Assembly: GCA_001931905.2 (NCBI GenBank)
Contig: MSJI02000538.1
Coordinates: 185,376-249,375, forward strand
DNA: 64,000 nt
Reading direction: 5' to 3'
Origin: Cladosporium sp. IMV 00045
Taxonomy: Eukaryota > Ascomycota > Dothideomycetes > Cladosporiales > Cladosporiaceae
The translations under genes were made by a program, and so were the position numbers. This document shows, in pieces, positions 56,836-64,000 of this stretch. Positions within the stretch are counted from its first letter, which is position 1. Each line of letters opens with the position of its first letter. The notes under the pieces are model-generated. The model ran no database searches, had not been told where the DNA came from, and was given only the letters and a program-made list of their open reading frames with translations.

Positions 56836-59291
56836 ATGGGTCCACGACCGGCCAACTTGGACCTGTCCAAATCTCAGCACAACAAAAATGCCGACCTTAC
56901 ACCTCCTCGATTCCCCAATTTTTACATGGATCTGCCATCTCCACGGTCCGGCGAGGCGCCGCCCGCCCTTTCACCTCTGGACGCTTTTGCGCAGCACTCA
57001 CGCATGCTCGCCATGAAGTTCGAACAGGAAGGGTCGAATGGGAAGAGGCTGAGTCGCTTGCCTCATGCGGATGTTGCAAGGGAATTGGCGAATAGACCGG
57101 GCTATTTCAGGAACGTCAGCGGCAGTTCTGAGGGTGGGATGAGCGACGTTAGCGAAGCAGAGGAGGAGTCCTCCCGACCAAATACTGGCTACAAAGTGAA
57201 AGAGGAGACGAAGAATAAGCACAAGAGCCAGTATCCCATGTTGAGCAGCTTTGGCAAAGGCAACGACAGAGACTCCACAGCTTCCCACTTTTACGACGTC
57301 CCAGAGCCTTCGCCGGCGCCTTCAGAGCCACAGGATTACTTTGATATCGGCGCTCCTAGAGCATCATCCCCTGAGACTGTCGAGGCTAGCACTTCAAATG
57401 TGGAGGAACCATCACCTTATTTTCCGCCTAGCTTGACGAGCAGTGTCGATTCCTATCGATCCGCGTCACATCCTCGAACCCTGACAAATGGCTCAACTCG
57501 ATCGCAGAAGTCTGACCATGGCTTGCTGCACCCAAAATCACCGGCTGTTATGAGTTCGCCGCGCAGTATGCAGAATATGCGTCGACAAAACAGTGGCGAA
57601 AGCGACACGAATTCGAACAATGGCTCCCAATCGGCAACATTCCCTCGCGATTACCAACCTTTTGGTACTGCACACTCAAGACCAGCTTCACCATTCACGA
57701 CTACGCCTGCGATGCACAAATCACCTTCTAACAACTCCTTGAATTCTATGAACGGATCGCAAACACGTTTGGCAAAACCATCTTTCAACTTTTCTAGGCC
57801 TCTGAGTAGTCACGGAAACCAACTCAATTTCGAAAGCAGACGGTCGAACGAGGGCAAAAGGTCATTTGACGCTAGGCCGCAAGCTGAACGTCCACACCGA
57901 CCTTCAGCTGCGTCCACAATGACTGTGCAATCAAATGCCAGTACGCCACTCTCGAGACAGGTGACCCAAGACGACGTCTCGGGCACCGAAGCATCCCCGG
58001 CGAAAAGCAAGAACTTCACCCCAAAACCTGTCAAACGTACGGATAGCGACATGTCCAGCAATGCCCCCAATTCTCAAAGCCACCCGCGCGAGGATCTTCC
58101 ACGTGGTCGGGAATTGGACAGATCGTCTGCCGAGCAAAGGAATTCTTGGATAAACAATCAATTTACTTGGGACAAATCGGCGGAGGATCTCACTTCAACT
58201 ATTGGGAAAATTTCCAAGGACGACTCTACTGTCAAGCTTGTGTCACGCACAGCTTCACCGACTCCCTCAGAGCGGTTGCGGAACATAACAGAAAAGCAAA
58301 TCGAGGCAACCGAGCGTCTTGGAAGAGACACCGGCCTCTCAACGTCAATGGCCCGCAGTCGCTCAGCGGACCCGCGCGCAGGCTCAAGAGCTCAGGCGAG
58401 ACATAACCCCAGTCCTTCGGTGCAGACCGACAGTACCGACCGCACCATTCGACAAACACCATTACACCAACGTGCCCCTTCTGCTGAATTGACCGCAGAA
58501 GAACACCTCGAAATCGGCATTCAAGCACACAGCTCTGGCTCTCTCACCAAATCTACATACCATCTGCGCCTCGCAGCGAGAGAAGGCTTGCCGACCGCCA
58601 TGCTCCTGTACGCACTGGCCTGTAGGCACGGCTGGGGTATGCGACCGAACCAGGAAGACGGCGTCGCGTGGCTGCGCAAAGCGATCGAAAGCTCGGGCTT
58701 GCAAGTCGCGGACGTCGAGCAAACAATCACCAACGCTTCCAGATTGGACGGCAAGAGCGATCCAGTCGCCGAAGCCGCGGAGCGAAAGAAACGGAAAGCG
58801 CAATTCGCGCTGGCTGTCTACGAGCTGGGAATCAGCTACATGAACGGCTGGGGTTGTCAGAAAGATAAGGCGCTCGCGCTGCAATGTTACGAAGTCGCCG
58901 GCGGCTGGGGTGATTGTGACGCTCTGGCTGAGGCTGGGTATTGCTACACCCAAGGTATCGGATGCAAGAAGGACATGAAGAAGGCAGCGACCATGTACAG
59001 GAAAGCCGCCGACATGGGCATGTCAATGGCTGGCAACAGCTGGTATGTTTCCACTCTTCTTCTCGTTCTTCAACTATTTGCGTAACAACTTTGCTGACTG
59101 ACTCTTTTCACAGGATATACAAGCCCAAGTACATGGACGACGCGCCCTCCGACAAGAGCAAGGAGCCCAAACGGCAGGATACCGCGCTCCTGAGCAAAGA
59201 CCAGCCCGCCGCAAAGGACAACAGCAAAGATGTCAAGCCTGCAGGCAGATCGAGAGCAAGATCTATTTGGGGGAGGAAGAAGGAGAAATGA
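56836..59291 (+). CDS. Sel1-repeat protein, Nif1/Dsf2-like
   Basis: Two exons, 56836-59042 and 59114-59291, with a 71-bp intron; 794 residues. The first 550 residues are disordered and Ser/Asn-rich with many SP sites. From about 553 to 735 come Sel1-like (TPR-type) repeats: EEHLEIGIQAHSSGSLTKST, LLYALACRHGWGMRPNQEDG, AVYELGISYMNGWGCQKDKA and LAEAGYCYTQGIGCKKDMKK. The second exon gives a basic tail ending SIWGRKKEK. This layout resembles fission yeast Nif1, which binds the Nim1 kinase and affects mitotic entry, and budding yeast Dsf2; fungal orthologs are often called cell cycle inhibitor Nif1. Assignment is by architecture and memory of the family. Confidence 0.82.
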
Positions 59292-60898
59292 TGATTTCGT
59301 TTTTTGTTCTTTTTTTTTTTTTCTTGTCCGGCGTTTCCTTGCGGGTCAGGTAATCCACTGATTTCTTTTCCTGCATTGCTTGCATTTCTTGCATTTTCTC
59401 TTTTGTGCCGGGTTCTTTTTCTTCATTTGTTTCGATCGTGTGGCGCCTGGCGCTCTTTACTGGCCTTTTGTGAGAGGCTGGTCATGTTTCCTTGCCTTTT
59501 CTTTTTCTTTTTCTTTTTCTCCTCTTCAGTTTCTTTTCCTTTTCCCTCTCGACTTTGAAAAGCCCGAGACATCGGGCGTCTCTTTCCTGTTCTTTCCTTC
59601 TTCTTTCCGGCTTGTTTATATCAGGACTTTCTCTTTGTGCAGGATTGCAATCCTCGGCGAAGGAGGAAGTGACATCCACCACTTACCTCGCGAGGGAGGT
59701 TTTTGAAAGCATATGGGCCCTTTTCATACCAAGCAGGAAATTAGCATATAGCGGTTCAGACATATTCGTAATGGCAACCGGCTCATGAAGCTGGGTTAGT
59801 CTCAGAACACAGACAGGCACATCCTCTGAGCTCTCAAGCTTCCTCGCTTCGCTAGATTGACTCGTCCAGTCCCTTGGTGCTTTTTGACTTCCTTATCCTT
59901 GTCAACCTCGACACCTCCCATAGCCCCGGGTCTGCAAGGGTGCATGGCATGGCGTGATGAGAGGGACAGGAAGGTTGAAGCCACAATCAGAGAGATTCGA
60001 ACCCCCACTACCTACATGTACTCACCACCTGTCTAGAGCTCTGCTCTGCGCACGCCTTTTCACGTCTGGCTTCGTTTCCTCTCTATACGACGAACAATGG
60101 CTAATACGCGTGTCAAACCGGATGATAAAGTGGGCGGTGGGCTATGGTTGTCTCATACATCCGTAGCCTTATCGTCGATCAGTTCAGAAACCCTGCTTTT
60201 CTTTCTCCTGGCCCGCGAGGCCCGCTGCTAAGCAATCATGCCAAATCGTGGGAGCGTGGGAACTACATCATTCTGGAGCTTGGTGGTTTAGAGTGGTTCG
60301 GCGACGTCACGGGATGGGAATTTGTGTACATGCAGGATTATGGGATTACGGTCAAAAGATGTGTGCTGGCTTCGATGGATCGCTAGATTCAGCTGCCATT
60401 TGATGATTCTTCTCAAGGTTTATGAAGGCGTAGTATTCGTGAATTGAACATTACTGATGGTGGTGTCTGGTTGTTGCGAACTCGAGTCCCATCTCGAAAG
60501 AAGCTCGCTCATTGACATCATTCCACCAACCCCGCAAAACATCGCAACAGCTGGAGACATCCGTTGCCAAAAACATCTCACATCGAGCTCGAGCTGTCCT
60601 GCCGTTATGCCCGGGAGGATTGGGCGCGTGCGACAACTACGTAAGGCGTGCCGATCGCATGGCGCTATCTGCCTTGCTTGTTTGATGGCTGATGGGGCGA
60701 ATGTGTTCACCATAGGCCGGCCGCGGGCCTGACGGTCGAGTATAACATGCCTTTCTCTTCTCGGTGTGATCCTGTTTTCTGAACACACCTCTACCTCTCC
60801 ACACTTCACGAACTCGATTCACAACTTGCTACCTCATTTTAATTCCAATTCACACAGACAAACGACTTGAACGAATAACCACGAGAACCTCGCCCATA
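59292..60898. other. Intergenic with long pyrimidine tracts
   Basis: Starts with T-rich 3' sequence (T11 near 59311) and a CTTTTT repeat at about 59495-59525. An 80-codon frame at 60144-60386 has no support. The last 60 bp form a C/A-rich leader. Confidence 0.5.
59495..59525 (+). repeat. (CTTTTT)n pyrimidine microsatellite
   Basis: About four to five units of CTTTTT within a T/C-rich stretch 59300-59640, in the 3' region of the Sel1 gene. Strand asymmetry suggests a transcribed low-complexity 3' region. Confidence 0.6.
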
Positions 60899-62237
60899 AT
60901 GTCTACAATCCCCCCAACCGACGATAACGTCAACGCCACCGGACACAACAACCAGCAGGTCGGCACGAAAGGTATCGTCCCCACCGTCCTGAGCAAAATC
61001 GGCCTTTCGCCCAGCGCCTCGCGCGACGACCAGCCTCACGCAACCGACGACCGAGGCGTCGTCGCCGGAATCGGCACCGGAGCCGCAGCCGCGACTGGTG
61101 CAGCCGGTATGGCTATACAGCAAGGCCACGGCCCTGCAGCCGCCGCGGCGGGCTCTCTCGCCGCCGCCGGAGCTGCTGGCGCCGCCGTCTATGGTGGTTC
61201 AAGAGCTGGTGCTAACGATGCTACAGCCGAGCCTGCTTTCGGTGCATCTGTCTCCCCCTCGGCTTCGCGTGGTGCTTACGCCACTGATAGCGAGAAGGCA
61301 AAGGAGGTGGCTGCGCGTGCGACTGGCGGAGTGGTGGGTTATGATCAGCATGCAGGCTCTAAGGCCGATTATGGCCTTGATGGCGACGCTGGAGTGAGAG
61401 ATGGCAGAGTTAGAGATACCACTGGTGTTGGTGCTGTGACTGGCGCTGGTACTTCTACTGGTAGCTACCAAGCTGGAAACGACAGGCTGAATTCCAGCAG
61501 CGGTTTTGGATCCGCGGAAACCAGGTCTTCGACCACAGGCTACGAAACCGGCAATGACGGCTCAACCGCCAGAGCCGGCCCCAACCCGGAGGGCGCGAGA
61601 GATCCCACCCAGGCCGGCCTGGAGGGCACCACCGACGGCGCGGGCGACCGCAAGACCTCCCGCGCAGTCGAAGGCACATCTGAGGGCGCGCACCCCAGCG
61701 AAGCCAAGACGACCGCGGAGGAAAATTCCACCGCTCCCAAGGGCGGCAGCACAAGGGGCAAGTTGGAAAACAAAGACGCCATCCCAATCGCAGGCGGCGT
61801 CAAACTGGGCGAGAAGCACTGGGGCGAGAGCGAGATCATCCCGGACAACCCCAAGCCCAAGCCGGAGGAGCAGAGCAATGTGTCCTCTGCTGAGGGCCAG
61901 CCGGATCGTTAGTATACTTCTTTCCTTCTTCTATTATGTTTTCTTGTGTTAATAGTACCTTTACCTTACCTTGCCTTGCCTGCCTGCCAACACCGCCTTG
62001 GTTTTTGGTTCTTGGTCGATTTTAAATAAACGCTGTTACGAGAATGAAGAATTATCACGCAACCATCTACAATCAAGCAAGACAAGATACTAATTTTCTA
62101 CCCAACAACGTGTAGAATCCACACGAGACAACACTGCCGCTAACGCTGGCGGGCCGACGTCGCCGGGCGGCGATCATCAGAAGGAAGGGATTTTGGATAA
62201 GGTCAAGGATAAGTTGAACATTGGACACAAGGAGTGA
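60899..62237 (+). CDS. Gly/Ala-rich hydrophilic protein of unknown function
   Basis: Two exons, 60899-61907 and 62116-62237, with a 208-bp intron (GTTAGT donor, TACTAAT branch, GTGTAG acceptor); 376 residues. Without splicing a stop follows at 61910; splicing adds a conserved-looking tail GGDHQKEGILDKVKDKLNIG and HKE, which supports the two-exon model. Residues about 53-105 are almost only Gly, Ala and small residues, a glycine-zipper-like hydrophobic stretch. The rest is strongly hydrophilic with repeated Gly/Ser/Thr/Asp segments and GVKLGEKHWGESEIIPDNPK near residue 305. This resembles stress-induced hydrophilin or LEA-like fungal proteins in composition, but no family is recognised with confidence. 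Confidence 0.75.
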
Positions 62238-63728
62238 GGTCTTCGCTTGAATGAAAGAGGTGAAGGATTGAGTTTGGATCGTGCGTGTGGGGTGGGTGTG
62301 AAGATGGGGACTTGGATCGCGAGATGTGTGCTGTGCTTGAGTGGATTACGATGTGTATGATGAATGACGGCTCTTTCTGGGTCTTTTGGGATTCTGGGGT
62401 TGGGCGGACATGATTTTGACGACTTTGGCTATTTTATAGTTGTATCTTGGGCCATGTATTCCATTTGTCTCAACATCAAGTTCTTGTCGAGTTCGAGACT
62501 GAGCGCACAGGTTCTCTTTTTGACACTTGTGGCTACCCTGGCTGTCTTTCTGTCGTGTACTATATTTTCAATGACGCCCGCGATCTCAATCCTCAGCTCT
62601 TCCGGACTTTCATGGCTAGTCTGTTGAAAACACGCCTTCCTTTTGTGTCTCATGGCGCTTGTCGTGTATCGGCGAACGCTCCTGTAGAACCGCGCATGCT
62701 CGTCAACCATCAAGATGCCGTTTGTGCTCTTTGTTATTTTGTGGCCATAGCTTTCGGCGAGATATGGCGAGTTTGGAGAGTAGGTTCAGGTTCAGAAGAT
62801 GGGGACTTGGCTCCTAAGAAATTCTTTTTCAGCATCGTATTCCAGCGCATCTCAATTCTTGGCTGGGTGGGTGAAGTGGCGATGAGCGCGGAAAGTTCCC
62901 ATGGTACTTAGAGATGAGACGGATATGTTGGTGAGAGACCTGCGGAGAATGATGCAGAAGTCAACGTGATCTTACGCAAAGACCTACGGTCCAGCATTCT
63001 ATGCCCGGGCACGCCGGCGATATACGGTTGGTGCCTTTCGCCCTTCGGCGTAGGTAGCCGCGTACACTTTGAACAGCCGGTATGGTTATTCAGTCCTGAT
63101 CTATACTGGGCAAATATCCATTCCTCATCTTGCTTCTGTGTGGCGGAGGCGTATTGCAGGCATATGCTGGATATCTGGTGTCTGAAAAGCTGCGACGGCA
63201 ATTTTTGGAGCAAGTATCAGTGCTTTCATCATGGCGCATCTCTCCGGTCCCGCTCAAGGATTCTCGTTTCGCAAAGGAGATGGTCTGGTGCAGCGCCTGC
63301 AAAGCATGGTGGTGGCAGTTTGAGGAGGTGAGGTTGAGGTGAGGTCGACAGCGGCCGTTGCCGGAGGATGGAGATGGTTCATGAAAAGCCGAGAGGAGTC
63401 TTGCATGGGCCGTCGCAGCCCACCGGACCAGATATCAACGACAAGTCATCCGAATTATCGCCTGCGCAAGGACATCGAGAGGTCGCAGGTCCGTTCGACA
63501 GTCGTGGCCGCACTTTCGGACTACCTCGACTGCTAAGTTGAGCGATTTGCCTCCCATCCTCCCGTCCTTCGAATCTCTGCCAAGACAGTCGCCGCTTTAG
63601 CCACATTGGTGGCATCGGTCCCCCCATCTTGCACACCTCACCCATCACACATCAATGGCGACTGGAGTATAGCGGCGACAATACAGGGTGCTGCTTTGGT
63701 CTTTTCGACGGTCTGGAAGGATATAAAA
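62238..63728. other. Intergenic without recognised gene
   Basis: Several short frames on both strands, none recognised. Left end is the 3' region of the Gly/Ala gene; right end is the promoter of the next gene, with a TATAAAA string immediately before its ATG. Confidence 0.45.
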
Positions 63729-64000
63729 ATGGCGACGGTGGCCAATATCACATCCGAGATCGCCCCAGCGGCTGAAACCGCAGCCATCGATACCAACCCT
63801 CCCAAACCCATACGCATCGACGAAGACGAGTCGAGCATGTCATCGACAGGTAGCGACCTTTTCGATCGAAACAAGCCGACCGCAAAAGATCAACACGATG
63901 CATGGGAGGTCGATGCGAACGGTGACTGGCGGCGATATAGCTCGTTGGAATCCGCCACAAGCACAGCCATATCTTCAATGTGCTCCTCGACGGTTGCCGA
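63729..64000 (+). CDS. N-terminus of an unrecognised protein, cut by window edge
   Basis: From ATG 63729 (MATVANITSEIAPAAETAAI) the frame is open through the window end, 90 codons. The sequence is hydrophilic and acidic, with PPKPIRIDEDESSMSSTGSD, then HDAWEVDANGDWRRYSS and a Ser/Thr-rich stretch. A well-formed start context and the sustained acidic composition suggest a real gene; the opposite strand also has a frame here, so the call is moderate. No family recognised. Confidence 0.5.
   Translation, partial: MATVANITSEIAPAAETAAIDTNPPKPIRIDEDESSMSSTGSDLFDRNKPTAKDQHDAWEVDANGDWRRYSSLESATSTAISSMCSSTVA

Noticed and set aside
59960..60060. Possible minus-strand tRNA suggested by a GGTTCGAATC box
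   Set aside because: The T-arm would need two G-U pairs, and no matching acceptor strand, D-arm or anticodon arm can be folded upstream.
60144..60386. 80-codon frame between the Sel1 gene and the Gly/Ala gene
   Set aside because: No homology recognised, no second copy for comparison, and a length common by chance in this composition.

Overview
The window is nuclear DNA of a filamentous or black-yeast ascomycete. The evidence is short spliceosomal introns (about 50-130 bp, GTAnGT...CTAAC...YAG), C-ending codon preference, and fungal-style proteins: Csf1, Bub2, Sec5, Sas4, a Nif1-like Sel1 protein and a SulP permease. The protein style fits Dothideomycetes, but this is an inference and the species cannot be named from sequence alone.

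Layout. 1-13.8 kb: 3' end of a CSF1-type lipid-transfer gene, EEF2 (elongation factor 2), a TMEM184/OST-alpha membrane protein, MCM3 (minus strand) and a small DUF423 membrane protein. About 13.65-27.99 kb: DUF423 exon 2, BUB2 (minus), a sulfate permease, a 112-aa protein, a large disordered protein, an amino-acid permease and the 5' part of SEC5. A 20-N gap follows at 27995-28014. 28.0-42.4 kb: the same block again, same order and orientation, roughly 90-98% identical by eye, entering at DUF423 exon 2 and running into a complete SEC5. 45-64 kb: an SDR oxidoreductase (minus), TOP1 (minus), a second 20-N gap (50379-50398) whose flanks also duplicate about 0.5 kb, ATP3 (plus), SAS4 (minus), a NIF1-like Sel1 gene, a Gly/Ala-rich unknown protein and the 5' end of one more gene.

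Main interpretation. Both N gaps are flanked by direct duplications. The simplest reading is that overlapping contig ends carrying two diverged haplotypes or homeologs of one locus were scaffolded in series; a true 14.4-kb tandem duplication is the alternative. Differences between the copies are mostly synonymous in exons, so both versions look functional, as expected of a heterozygous or hybrid diploid (known in some extremotolerant black yeasts such as Hortaea werneckii). I used the two copies as a built-in comparison to fix starts and splice sites.

Functionally these are mainly housekeeping genes: replication (MCM3, TOP1), mitotic exit control (BUB2, NIF1-like), translation (EEF2), exocytosis (SEC5), mitochondrial ATP synthesis (ATP3), silencing chromatin (SAS4) and nutrient uptake (SulP, amino-acid permease). 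I see no metabolic gene cluster, transposase, rRNA, tRNA or CRISPR. I found no convincing new multi-gene system. The most interesting items are the duplicated block, two unrecognised conserved proteins, the repeated acidic motif in TOP1, an MBF-type promoter element at MCM3 and a conserved hairpin downstream of the sulfate permease.
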